The position numbers were made by a program, and so were the translations under genes. From Paenarthrobacter nicotinovorans (GTDB lineage Bacteria; Actinomycetota; Actinomycetes; Actinomycetales; Micrococcaceae), in the NCBI RefSeq assembly GCF_007670255.1, contig NZ_SZVS01000002.1:248001-312000 (forward strand): a stretch of 64,000 nt of DNA. The letters run 5' to 3'. This document shows positions 26,903 through 34,404 of this stretch, one piece after another; the first letter of the stretch is position 1; every line of letters starts with the position of its first letter. Under the pieces are notes generated by a model. That model ran no database searches. It saw only the letters and a list, made by a program, of their open reading frames with translations, and was not told the DNA's origin.

Positions 26903-26930
26903 AGAATACTGCCCGGCGGCTATTACGCAA
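26903..26930 (-). promoter_or_regulatory. Predicted efeU promoter
   Basis: Reading leftward, TTGCGT (26930-26925), a 16-bp spacer and TATTCT (26908-26903) form a good promoter. The iron box follows at the expected transcription start. Confidence 0.65.
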
Positions 26931-27026
26931 ACTAATCGTGCCGTAATTTACGACAGTCGCTGTAGATACGGGCATCGGGCCGGGATGCGATGCTGCTCGA
27001 AGTTGGGTTGTGGTGCCTCTGGCGGA

Positions 27027-27563
27027 TCAGATCGGCGGAGCAAGCTGGACACGATAGCGCCACCAGACCAAGTCTGGATCCTCTTCGTCTTCTTCCTCGG
27101 GCTCCCAGCCCTGGTGCTGCAGTAAGGCGTGAACCGGGGTATTCAGCTTATGCGCTTGACCTGAGAATACGACGAGCTCCACTTTGGGCATGCCATCTGC
27201 CATCTCGAGACACGTGTCGACGAAGTGCTTGAGTGCTTCGGTGCCCGTGTTGTTCTTGGCGCAGTCCAGGTGACGGGCCAGGAACAAGGCGAGGAACTGA
27301 TGCTGGGTGGCGTTGATCGGTTCGCTACGGAAAGCCACAAACGCGTTGATCCTCGCGGCCTCTACATCCAAGAGAATTTCAGCCCGGTGCGGCGCCTTCA
27401 GTGGTAGCCTGAGCCCGCGGATAGCGGCCTCTACGCGGCGCGCCCATGGCCGGTCTTTCTGCTTTTTGTGCCACGTCCCTGGTCCGACTTCAGCCTTTGC
27501 TATACAAGTGAACTTCTGCAGGAGCGGTTGATGTTTGCGATCGGCTTCCAGCCACTCCGCCAT
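27027..27563 (-). CDS. Unknown protein, possibly GNAT-like
   Basis: A 178-residue protein I do not recognise with certainty. The segment FLALFLARHLDCAKNNTGTE near residue 92 is placed and shaped like motif A of GNAT acetyltransferases, and KLNTPVHALLQHQGWEPEE followed by VWWRYRV near 140-172 resembles their last helix and strand. However, the P-loop has a single Gly, so acetyl-CoA binding is doubtful. The acidic run EEEDEEDPD near 157 is unusual. It overlaps the upstream small gene by one base (TAATG). Base composition is visibly lower in GC than the neighbours, suggesting transfer. Confidence 0.6.
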   Translation of the reverse strand: MAEWLEADRKHQPLLQKFTCIAKAEVGPGTWHKKQKDRPWARRVEAAIRGLRLPLKAPHRAEILLDVEAARINAFVAFRSEPINATQHQFLALFLARHLDCAKNNTGTEALKHFVDTCLEMADGMPKVELVVFSGQAHKLNTPVHALLQHQGWEPEEEDEEDPDLVWWRYRVQLAPPI

Positions 27564-27805
27564 TAGTGCTTTTTGCGGGTGTAAATCACGGTGGCGGGCT
27601 TAGCAAGAGCCGCCTCAACGCCTTTCGGGGAATTGATGTAGGCGGCCAAGCGCTCAGAGCGCTGCTGAAACGCTTCCGTACGCCGGCGCGCAAATATGGA
27701 CTTCTTGACCGTCCGACGCGATTGCCTGCCAGTCAACAAGCTTGCTCGGGGGTGGATTTGCGCGCTCAAGGCTTCCCTTCCGTATGCGATTTCTCCCCTG
27801 TTCAT
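27563..27805 (-). CDS. Small basic protein coupled to the gene at 27027
   Basis: An 80-residue, strongly basic protein of unknown family. The C-terminal half (RSERLAAYINSPKGVEAAL near 49-67) looks helical; the N-terminal half is compositionally poor. Start choice is uncertain: no good ribosome binding site precedes ATG 27805. A second ORF in another frame begins upstream with ATG 27820 after GAGAGA, runs 55 codons and overlaps it, so a frameshift or misassigned N-terminus is possible. The stop overlaps the next start (TAATG), giving a two-gene unit. Confidence 0.5.
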   Translation of the reverse strand: MNRGEIAYGREALSAQIHPRASLLTGRQSRRTVKKSIFARRRTEAFQQRSERLAAYINSPKGVEAALAKPATVIYTRKKH

Positions 27806-27864
27806 CCAACGCTAACGACATTCTCTCTCAAGAGGACTCTCTGTGAGGAAAATCACAGCTGTGG

Positions 27865-27908
27865 ATAAAACGAGGACCGCAGGATCAAGGCTGATCGCTG
27901 CGGTCCTC
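27865..27908 (-). terminator. Terminator after yajQ
   Basis: On the minus strand GAGGACCGCAG pairs with CTGCGGTCCTC (11 bp, no mismatch) and is followed by GTTTTATCC. It lies 68 bp beyond the yajQ stop. Confidence 0.75.
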
Positions 27909-27975
27909 GGTGATTCTGCGGACTCTGTGCGGACTTCGGACGCGGGCGCCCAGCAATCACGCGGCCAAAGCGCCG

Positions 27976-28467
27976 TTAGCTGCGGAAGTTCACGAACTGG
28001 AGGTCGGCCTCTTCGAACTTCTTGAGGATGGCCATGGTCTCCTGAAGGTCGTCGCGCGACTTGGAGGTCACGCGGAGTTCGTCGCCCTGGATCTGGGACT
28101 TGACGGACTTGGGGGCTTCATCGCGGATGATCTTGTTGATCTTCTTGGCGATGTCCTGGGCGATGCCCTCCTTGATGCTGCACTCCAGGCGGAACTCCTT
28201 GCCCGAAGGGTAGGGCTCGCCCTGGTCCAGGGACTTCAGGGAGATGCCGCGCTTGATGAGCTTGGACTGGAAGACGTCCAGGACTGCAAGGACACGGTCC
28301 TCCGAGTTGGCCTTCATGAGGATCTTCTCGCCGCTGAAGTCGATCTCTGCGCCGACGCCCTTGAAGTCGTACCGCTGCGCGATTTCCTTCTGGGACTGGT
28401 TCAGTGCGTTGGCGACCTCTTGCTTGTCTACCTTGCTGACGACGTCGAATGTGGATTCGCCTGCCAT
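27976..28467 (-). CDS. yajQ: YajQ-family nucleotide-binding protein
   Basis: A 163-residue cytoplasmic protein of the YajQ/DUF520 family; members bind nucleotides, and some proteobacterial ones bind cyclic di-GMP. The N-terminus STFDVVSKVDKQEVANAL, then QRYDFKGVGAEIDF near 32 and the end ADLQFVNFR are family signatures. The length is normal. AGGAGAG precedes the ATG. In actinobacteria its role is not settled. It appears to be a single-gene unit. Confidence 0.95.
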   Translation of the reverse strand: MAGESTFDVVSKVDKQEVANALNQSQKEIAQRYDFKGVGAEIDFSGEKILMKANSEDRVLAVLDVFQSKLIKRGISLKSLDQGEPYPSGKEFRLECSIKEGIAQDIAKKINKIIRDEAPKSVKSQIQGDELRVTSKSRDDLQETMAILKKFEEADLQFVNFRS

Positions 28468-28651
28468 GACTCTCCTTAGGTTGGGGGCCCTGTGAGGGCG
28501 GGTTGGGTTCTGGCATCCAGCCTAGTACGGAAGCCCGCAGTTGGGGCCGTGCAGGGCTTTCACAGTTCGCTCACAGCACACGCAGGGTGGGAACCGAGGA
28601 ATGCGGCCCAGAGTTGTACCAGTTGGAAGACACTTCGTCCGGAGGATCAGC

Positions 28652-28918
28652 GTGAGCACCAAGGCCGTCCAGTCCATCAGCAAGTCCGCCTCAGCAGCAG
28701 CAGGTTCCATTGGAACGGCTGCTGCGGCTGCTGCCAGTGCAGTAGCTGCGGCGGCGGTGGCGGCCTCGATCGTGCTAAGCCCGGTCCCCGACGCCACATC
28801 GCGCATGGATGGCGTCCACGCAGATCTCCAGCGGGCCGTGCAGCTGAACCAGATCACCGCCGAGCAGGCCGAGAAGTTCGAGGCCAAACTGGCGGATCGT
28901 ATCCTCGGAGAAGCCTGA
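28652..28918 (+). CDS. Small Ala-rich membrane-anchored protein
   Basis: An 88-residue protein of unknown function. A short polar start is followed by a run of about 27 residues made almost wholly of Ala, Val, Ser and Ile (17-43), which could span the membrane, then a helical tail with LQRAVQLNQITAEQAEKFEA near 60-79. GTG 28652 is fixed by GGAGGATC eight nt upstream. It lies alone between yajQ and tRNA-Tyr. The tail resembles short helical SHOCT-like C-terminal segments, but I would not name it so. Confidence 0.65.
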   Translation: MSTKAVQSISKSASAAAGSIGTAAAAAASAVAAAAVAASIVLSPVPDATSRMDGVHADLQRAVQLNQITAEQAEKFEAKLADRILGEA

Positions 28919-29046
28919 AATACGCCGAAATTCAGGGCCTCTGACCTCGATTAGATTCTTGGGCGGAAGTTCTGTAAGGTTGTCTCTGCCTTCGGTTACC
29001 GGATCGAAAGAAATGGTCTTCCGGAAGTGATCTTCTTTTGAAGTTC

Positions 29047-29128
29047 GGCAGATTACCCGAGCGGCCAAAGGGGGCTGACTGTAAATCAGCTGGCACTGCC
29101 TACGGGGGTTCGAATCCCTCATCTGCCA
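29047..29128 (+). tRNA. tRNA-Tyr (GTA)
   Basis: A type II tRNA of 82 nt. The acceptor stem GGCAGAT pairs with ATCTGCC, the anticodon stem-loop is CTGACTGTAAATCAG with anticodon GTA, a long variable arm follows, and the T arm GGGGGTTCGAATCCCTC is intact. The discriminator is A. The full CCA end is not encoded (ACCC follows). Confidence 0.97.
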
Positions 29129-29134
29129 CCCAGG

Positions 29135-29170
29135 AAAAATCCCCGGAACCACTGGTTCCGGGGATTTTTT
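29135..29170 (+). terminator. Rho-independent terminator after tRNA-Tyr
   Basis: AAAAATCCCCGGAACC pairs perfectly with GGTTCCGGGGATTTTTT around a 3-nt loop. It has T-runs on both strands, so it can also stop leftward transcription approaching from the channel gene. Confidence 0.9.
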
Positions 29171-29207
29171 GTGTCTGCGGGTTGTCCCGGACGGGGTGGC
29201 TTTTTGG

Positions 29208-29966
29208 TTACTGCCGCTCGGAGATTTTCCGGAGCTCGGCGATTTCCAGCCGCAAGGCCGCGATCTCCTTGACCAGATCAGCCACTTCGGCCCGCACGGG
29301 TTCCTCGGCTGCCGCCACCTTTTCGCCGGCCGCGGCCGCCACGCCTTCGGCATTCTCCTCGATCCGCTGCACCAGCCAGGAGGCGATGGAAGCAGTGACG
29401 ATACCCAGTACTGCGATGCCGCTCATCATAAGGGCTGCGGCCACCACCCTGCCGATGGGTGTTACCGGATACAAGTCGCCGTAGCCCACGGTGGTGATGG
29501 TGGTAACGGCCCACCAGGCTGCGTCTCCGAAGGTCAGGATCTTGGCGTCGGGGGCGCCCTGTTCGACGTCAAGGACGGCGAGCGCTCCAACGAGGATGAG
29601 CATGGCTGCCGCTCCGGCGACGTAGGTTGCTACGCGTCCACGGAGGGTTTCGCCTACGGTCCGCTGCAGCACTGAGAGCAGGGTGACCAGGCGCAGCAGC
29701 CGCAACGGCCGGAAGAAGGGAAGCACCACGATCAGGAGTTCATGGAGATTCCAGAGGAACCATCGCATGCGGTCTTCGGCGAGCCAAAGGTTGATGAAGT
29801 AGTCCACGGCGAAAATTCCCCACGTAATCCAGAGAATCACTTCCAAGGGGGTCGCCGTGGGTCCATCGACGCGACCGATGACCTGCCAGGCGTAGGCGGT
29901 AAGGAAAATCAATGCCGTGGCCATCAGCGGCCATTCGACGAGGTCCCGGTATCGCGCTTGAGTCAT
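29208..29966 (-). CDS. Voltage-gated-type potassium channel
   Basis: A 252-residue membrane protein. The selectivity filter TTVGYGD near residue 158 is complete, preceded by DAAWWAVTTIT and followed by the last membrane helix. Earlier segments include an S4-like stretch FFRPLRLLRLV with four Arg, so it is of the six-segment type. The C-terminal 45 residues form a predicted coiled coil (EVADLVKEIAALRLEIAELR), which probably drives tetramer assembly. It is a lone gene, convergent with tRNA-Tyr. Confidence 0.92.
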   Translation of the reverse strand: MTQARYRDLVEWPLMATALIFLTAYAWQVIGRVDGPTATPLEVILWITWGIFAVDYFINLWLAEDRMRWFLWNLHELLIVVLPFFRPLRLLRLVTLLSVLQRTVGETLRGRVATYVAGAAAMLILVGALAVLDVEQGAPDAKILTFGDAAWWAVTTITTVGYGDLYPVTPIGRVVAAALMMSGIAVLGIVTASIASWLVQRIEENAEGVAAAAGEKVAAAEEPVRAEVADLVKEIAALRLEIAELRKISERQ

Positions 29967-30006
29967 ACGGGAATCCTAGCCACAGGCCGGCCCTGCGGCA
30001 GGAGGA

Positions 30007-30252
30007 TCAAGCAGTCGTTTCCAGCCAGTAGCCGTCCAGGTGGTGGATCAACTGGCGTCCGAGCCCACCCTTAAGCTGGATCCACAGGGTGCTGCGGTCA
30101 TCGGTCATGCCGTCCAGGGTTCCCTCAATCCGGTTCCCGCGGGCATCCTGGAGCACTACCACTTGGTGGCGCTGGAGTTCGGGCCAGACGTCGCCGTGGG
30201 GCCGGGTGGTTTGCAGCGTACTCAAAGGGATCCCCCTGATGTGTTCTTCCAA
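30007..30252 (-). CDS. Short hypothetical protein
   Basis: An 81-residue protein with no known domain. The core VVVLQDARGNRIEGTLDGMT followed by STLWIQLKGGLGRQLIHHLDG reads as a small beta-barrel-like fold, as in Sm-like or SH3-like domains, but that is only a pattern impression. Codon use matches the neighbours, which supports a real gene. It is 40 bp upstream of the channel gene on the same strand and could be co-transcribed. Confidence 0.65.
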   Translation of the reverse strand: MEEHIRGIPLSTLQTTRPHGDVWPELQRHQVVVLQDARGNRIEGTLDGMTDDRSTLWIQLKGGLGRQLIHHLDGYWLETTA

Positions 30253-30403
30253 TACGAGTTCCAGATATTGTGCACGTCTTTCGTGAACCTGCGGTAAACG
30301 TTAGTGCAATCGTTGGACATAAAAGTGGCCGGGGCGGCCGAACACTGCTCTGGACGCAGCCGTCGGAGGGGCGTTCGACATTACGGGCTGCACCTTCCGC
30401 GGA

Positions 30404-30423
30404 ATGTTACCCGCGGGTAACAT
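30404..30423. promoter_or_regulatory. 20-bp perfect palindrome overlapping the thioesterase promoter
   Basis: ATGTTACCCGCGGGTAACAT is a perfect 20-bp palindrome. Its last six bases, TAACAT (30418-30423), lie 7 nt before the ATG and match an actinobacterial -10 for a leaderless transcript. A TetR-type repressor is the likeliest ligand (inference). Confidence 0.75.
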
Positions 30424-30430
30424 AGCTGCC

Positions 30431-30976
30431 ATGCACCTGCTTCTACGTACCCTCATGCTGCTGTTCACGTCCGCCAAGCGCTCGCCCTTGGGCGTCTGGG
30501 AAGAATCCTCGCTGCCTTTGCGTGTGCTGCCCACGGATATTGACATCGCCATGCACGTCAACAACGGCATGTACTTCTCCCTGATGGATCTCGGGCGCTT
30601 CGACCTTATGGTGCGCAGCGGGGTCTGGGGCAAAATGCGTAAGCGGGGCTGGAGCCCTGTTGCAGCAGGGGAGACCATCGCCTTCCGGAAGTCCTTGCAA
30701 CTGTGGCAGCGCTACACCGTTGAAACCCGCATCATCGGCCTGGACACGAAAGCCATCTACTTCGAGCAGCGCATGGTGGTGGACGGAGAGATCTACGCAC
30801 GCGCCTACATCGCCACGCGCCTGGTTGCCAAAGGCAAGCCGGTGTCCCAGGAAGAGATCATCGCCGAGTTTGGTGCGCCGCCGGCCGACCTTGAACTGCC
30901 CGAATGGATCCACGAGTGGCGCGAGAACAACGGACTGCCTGGGGCCCGCCGTCCCGCGCCTCACGTGTGGAGCTAG
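30431..30976 (+). CDS. Acyl-CoA thioesterase (4HBT hotdog fold)
   Basis: A 181-residue protein of the 4-hydroxybenzoyl-CoA/acyl-CoA thioesterase type. VLPTDIDIAMHVNNGMYFSLMDLGRFD near residues 31-57 carries the Asp and Asn expected at the hotdog active site; TVETRIIGLDTKAIYFEQRM follows. It would release fatty acid or aromatic acid from CoA. ATG 30431 has no ribosome binding site but is correctly spaced from TAACAT, so it is probably leaderless. Its stop overlaps the stop of the convergent ABC permease by 4 bp. Confidence 0.85.
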   Translation: MHLLLRTLMLLFTSAKRSPLGVWEESSLPLRVLPTDIDIAMHVNNGMYFSLMDLGRFDLMVRSGVWGKMRKRGWSPVAAGETIAFRKSLQLWQRYTVETRIIGLDTKAIYFEQRMVVDGEIYARAYIATRLVAKGKPVSQEEIIAEFGAPPADLELPEWIHEWRENNGLPGARRPAPHVWS

Positions 30977-31773
30977 ACTCCAACATCCCGACGCTGCAGG
31001 GCGAAGGCTCCCAGGGCAATAAGGGCAACCGATATGGCGTACAGCCCGGTCACCGCGCCCCAGTCGGCCCCACTGGCAACAGGTGAATTGCCATAGGCCC
31101 AGTGATACGGGGAGAGATTCAGCAGCCAGTCCACGTTGGGGCTTTGCCGTCCCACGGCGTTGAAAACGTAGCCGAGGACCGCAACGGCAGCGCCGGCCGC
31201 GACTCCGTACACCTTCCGTCCACTCAGGGCACCGACAAACAACGCTGCGGTGCCGCTCAGCAGGGCCAAGGCAGCAAACAGCAGCACCGCGCCGGCAAGA
31301 TGTCCGACGTCGATATTTAGTTGGGCGGGCCCGTTGAGTACCAGCACCAGCACGAAGACAAGGGCAGTGAGGATCGCGATACGAACGATCAGCGCCAAGG
31401 CCCGCTCCAGCACGATCTGTACGCGCGTCACGCTATGGGCCAAGGTCAGCTCCAGGAGCCCGGACTCCTCGTCGCCGCCCACTGCGGCCGCGCCCCAACC
31501 CACGGATGCCATGGACATCAGCAGGAACCCAATGAGCCCGAACAACGTGGCCTGGGTGTAGCCGGGACCGGTCGCGATTTGATCGTAGTTCAAGGCCTTG
31601 GTCATGCCTTGGGGGAGGGCATCGATCATTTGTTGCATCTGGGAGCTGCCGCCGATGGAGGGATACAGGGGCAGGTACAGCATGATGGCACCCGTCAGAC
31701 CCACAGCCCACGCGAGAGTGGAACGCCACGAATCCGTCAGTGCCTTCGTGAACAGCGGCAGTGGCCTAGGCAT
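30973..31773 (-). CDS. ABC-2 type exporter permease
   Basis: A 266-residue membrane subunit with six hydrophobic segments. The segment GGDEESGLLELTLAHSVTRVQIVLER near 98-123 is characteristic of ABC-2 permeases (the stretch after the second helix). It is the third gene of a TetR-ATPase-permease operon and overlaps the ATPase gene by 8 bp. The exported substrate is unknown; such sets often export drugs or lipids. It ends convergently with the thioesterase. Confidence 0.88.
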   Translation of the reverse strand: MPRPLPLFTKALTDSWRSTLAWAVGLTGAIMLYLPLYPSIGGSSQMQQMIDALPQGMTKALNYDQIATGPGYTQATLFGLIGFLLMSMASVGWGAAAVGGDEESGLLELTLAHSVTRVQIVLERALALIVRIAILTALVFVLVLVLNGPAQLNIDVGHLAGAVLLFAALALLSGTAALFVGALSGRKVYGVAAGAAVAVLGYVFNAVGRQSPNVDWLLNLSPYHWAYGNSPVASGADWGAVTGLYAISVALIALGAFALQRRDVGV

Positions 31774-32761
31774 GGTGGGCTCCTTCCGGTTGCTTTAGGG
31801 CTCTGTGCCGTGATTCTTCATGGGAGGAAGGGCTTTTGTCGCCCGTGTAAAGCGTCAGGACGGCTTCCTCCAGATCCGGCTCCTCCAACACCAGGTCCGT
31901 CAGGTTCAGCTTGGCCAGCTCCTGGACCAGGGGCTGGACGTGGCCGGAGAGTGTCGCCGTGGCTTCTACCGTCCCCGCGGCGTGCCCATCGGGCGTCAGC
32001 TCCCGGACCGCCACATTGGCGACGCCCGGCACCCTGGCCAGCAGCGCACCGACGTCGTGCGCTTCTGTTCCGGTGCTGTTGAAGCGAAGCTGCCTTACCG
32101 CTGCTGTCCGGAGGGCCTCCACCGTGGAAACCGTGACGATTCCGCCGTCGCGAAGGATGGCGACGGCGTCCGCGGCCTGCTGGACTTCGCTCAGCACATG
32201 CGAACTGAGGAACACTGTGGCTCCGTCGTCCACTGCTTCGCGGACCATGGCGTGGAAGACCTGCTGGACCAGGGGATCCAAGCCGCTGGTGGGTTCGTCC
32301 AAAATGAGGAGTTCGGGTTTGTGCATGAAAGCCTGCAGCAGCCCGAGTTTTTGCTTGTTGCCCTTGGACAGTTTGCGGGTCTGGCGGTCCAAGTCCAGCT
32401 GCAGCCGATCGGCGAGATCGTTGACGTGCCGCTGGTCCACCGGCCCGCTGATGGCGGCGAAATGTTCCAGCATCAGGCGGCCTGTGGTGCGGTTCTCCAA
32501 GTGCAGCTCCCCGGGCAAATACCCGATCCGGCGTCGCAATTCGGGCCCTGACCGCCTGGGATCCTGCCCGAGGATGGAGATGGAACCGGCACTGGGCCGG
32601 ATGATGTCCAGCAGGCAGCGCATGGTGGTGGTCTTACCCGCCCCGTTCGGCCCGATCACACCGAAGACGGTCCCTGACTCCACGGCGAAATCCAACCCGT
32701 GCAGAACCTCGCGCTGTCCGAACTTTTTGCGCAACCCCTTGACGACGATTGCTTGGGTCAC
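31766..32761 (-). CDS. ABC exporter ATP-binding protein
   Basis: A 331-residue ATPase of a drug-exporter-type ABC system. Walker A GPNGAGKTTT near 37, signature LSKGNKQKLG near 134, Walker B LLILDEPTSGLD near 154 and the switch His in FLSSHVLSEV are all intact. The C-terminal 100 residues form the accessory domain usual in this subfamily. GTG 32761 overlaps the TetR stop (GTGA), so it is coupled to its regulator. Confidence 0.93.
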   Translation of the reverse strand: MTQAIVVKGLRKKFGQREVLHGLDFAVESGTVFGVIGPNGAGKTTTMRCLLDIIRPSAGSISILGQDPRRSGPELRRRIGYLPGELHLENRTTGRLMLEHFAAISGPVDQRHVNDLADRLQLDLDRQTRKLSKGNKQKLGLLQAFMHKPELLILDEPTSGLDPLVQQVFHAMVREAVDDGATVFLSSHVLSEVQQAADAVAILRDGGIVTVSTVEALRTAAVRQLRFNSTGTEAHDVGALLARVPGVANVAVRELTPDGHAAGTVEATATLSGHVQPLVQELAKLNLTDLVLEEPDLEEAVLTLYTGDKSPSSHEESRHRALKQPEGAHHA

Positions 32762-33429
32762 GGGGCATGCTCCCTTCCGTTGTTGTTGTTTTCCAGTGCT
32801 TCGCGGGCTGCGTTCAGGAACCGCGAGTCCGTGTAGAAACCGTGGGTGTAAATGTCGAGCGCGGGCAGCGTCAGACGCCGCAATAACTCCGGGCCGATGC
32901 CGTGCGGTTCGGCTACCGGGGTGCCCAGCGCCCGGGAGACGTGGCGGCCCAGCATGAGCACGGACAGGCTGTTGGAGGCAATAACGACGGCGATGGCCCG
33001 GACATTCTCGAAGACCCGGATAGTGCCGGCCTGGATGCCCGTGTGGATGATGTCCTCCGTTTGGCTGACAACCCCGTCGAAGAAGGCGTCAGCGGCATCC
33101 GACTCGTCACTGAGGGACTGGCGGATATAGGCGATCTCATTGGCGTAGTCGTGCGGATTGTTCAGGTAATCCTGGATGAGTCTGCCTGTGGAGCCCGGAT
33201 CCGTTTTCTCCCGTCCCTGCGTGGCTGTTTGGGAAAGGACATGCTCATCGCAGGCATCCCGCAAACCTGCTTTGCTGCCGAAATGGTGGATGACAAGCCC
33301 TGGACTGACTCCGGCCTCGGCTGCGACGGAACGTACAGTCGCACGGGCGAATCCCTCACGACCAAAGAGCCCGATGGCGGCGTCACGGATGCGTGCCCGG
33401 GTAGTTAGATCGTCTGCGGTTGAACGCAT
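32758..33429 (-). CDS. TetR-family regulator of the ABC exporter
   Basis: A 223-residue repressor with the N-terminal helix-turn-helix TVRSVAAEAGVSPGLVIHHFGSK near 31-53. The rest is a ligand-binding helical domain. ATG 33429 is chosen because it is 7 nt after TAACGT, itself 17 bp after TTGATT, so the transcript is probably leaderless; longer frames would start inside the promoter. A dyad overlaps that promoter, so it likely represses itself and the exporter until an export substrate binds. Confidence 0.92.
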   Translation of the reverse strand: MRSTADDLTTRARIRDAAIGLFGREGFARATVRSVAAEAGVSPGLVIHHFGSKAGLRDACDEHVLSQTATQGREKTDPGSTGRLIQDYLNNPHDYANEIAYIRQSLSDESDAADAFFDGVVSQTEDIIHTGIQAGTIRVFENVRAIAVVIASNSLSVLMLGRHVSRALGTPVAEPHGIGPELLRRLTLPALDIYTHGFYTDSRFLNAAREALENNNNGREHAP

Positions 33430-33465
33430 GTTTAATACGTTAAACACCTGTTCAGCCCGAATCAA
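33430..33465 (-). promoter_or_regulatory. Autoregulated leaderless promoter of the TetR-ABC operon
   Basis: Reading leftward, TTGATT (33465-33460), a 17-bp spacer and TAACGT (33442-33437) precede the ATG by 7 nt. GTTTAA-TACG-TTAAAC at 33430-33445 is a perfect 6-4-6 dyad across the -10 and is the likely TetR operator. Confidence 0.75.
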
Positions 33466-33569
33466 GAGCCTCCCGAGCGTGGGACCGGGCTTTTATTCCC
33501 GGTGACGCGGGAAGCGAACAGGGCACCCTTCCACGGGACTTACCGGGCAGGGACGCGTACGGTGGAAGT

Positions 33570-33947
33570 ATGGCTACAGTTGACATCACTGGTGAACAGT
33601 TCGCATCGACCATCGAGGAGAACGATATTGTCCTCGTGGATTTCTGGGCCGCATGGTGCGGCCCCTGCCGGCAGTTCGCGCCCACGTATGGAGCGGCGTC
33701 GGAAAAGCACTCCGACGTGTTCTTCGCCAAGGTGGACACCGAAGCCGAGCAGCAGCTCGCAGCGGAAGCCGGGATCACGTCCATCCCCACGCTGATGGCC
33801 TTCCGCGAAAAGGTGCTCGTCTTCTCGCAGCCCGGCGCCCTGAACGCCCAGCAGCTTGAACAGGTCATTGAGGCCGTGAAGGGACTGGACATGGAAGAAG
33901 TCCACGCCCATGTTGCCAAGGCCCGTGCCGAGGCGCAGGAAAACTAG
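33570..33947 (+). CDS. Thioredoxin
   Basis: A 125-residue thioredoxin with the active site WAAWCGPCRQFAP near residues 26-38 and the cis-Pro loop GITSIPTLMAF near 68. It reduces protein disulfides in the cytoplasm. It has a 15-20 residue charged C-terminal extension (VHAHVAKARAEAQEN) beyond the usual thioredoxin length. It is not adjacent to a thioredoxin reductase gene, so it is probably a secondary thioredoxin. Confidence 0.95.
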   Translation: MATVDITGEQFASTIEENDIVLVDFWAAWCGPCRQFAPTYGAASEKHSDVFFAKVDTEAEQQLAAEAGITSIPTLMAFREKVLVFSQPGALNAQQLEQVIEAVKGLDMEEVHAHVAKARAEAQEN

Positions 33948-33975
33948 ACCCTATCCGGCGAAATCGCTGGAAATG

Positions 33976-34011
33976 CATCGAGGTCGCCGGAAATTTCCGG
34001 CGACCTCGATG
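33976..34011. terminator. 36-bp perfect palindrome between convergent genes
   Basis: CATCGAGGTCGCCGGAAA at 33976-33993 is followed directly by its exact reverse complement to 34011. It sits between the thioredoxin and ABM-protein stops and probably terminates both. Confidence 0.7.
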
Positions 34012-34042
34012 GTTTAAGGCGAACTGGCGAACCAGCGGCGAA

Positions 34043-34321
34043 CTAAAGACGTTCCAGCTGCACAGGCTCGGCCAGCAAAGCGCTGAGGGACTCGTTCAGG
34101 TCCTGCACCGCGACACCCTTGGAGTGCTTCTCCAGCAGTTCCTCGGATTCCCAGCGTTCGGTGAGGACGAGCTTTTCTTCTGTGGCTTCGGTCAGTTCAT
34201 ACCGGATGCAGCCGGGCTCGTTGACTACCTCGTCAATGGCGATTTCCAGCGCGAGCTTCACGCGGAAGAACTCGCCTTCGTTGGGGATGAACGTGGCCTT
34301 CAGGTCAATGGGTGCACTCAT
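34043..34321 (-). CDS. Antibiotic-biosynthesis-monooxygenase (ABM) domain protein
   Basis: A 92-residue dimeric ferredoxin-like fold protein of the YgiN/ABM type. The pattern NEPGCIRYELTEATEEKLVLTERWES near residues 34-59, with the conserved Gly-Cys-Arg-Tyr, and the following LEKHSKG are the family signature. Members include quinol monooxygenases and heme-degrading enzymes; nothing here fixes the substrate. Single gene. Confidence 0.88.
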   Translation of the reverse strand: MSAPIDLKATFIPNEGEFFRVKLALEIAIDEVVNEPGCIRYELTEATEEKLVLTERWESEELLEKHSKGVAVQDLNESLSALLAEPVQLERL

Positions 34322-34404
34322 GGGTCCAACCCTACCGGCAGGACACGGCAGCCTTGGCGGTGGTTACGGTTCTGTTGCGCGGCAGGGCTTGGTAGCGTTC
34401 CGTC

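Noticed and set aside
29047..29128. tRNA-Tyr as an integration site for the low-GC module at 27.0-27.8 kb
   Set aside because: No repeat of the tRNA 3' end was found near the module, no integrase gene is present, and yajQ lies between them.
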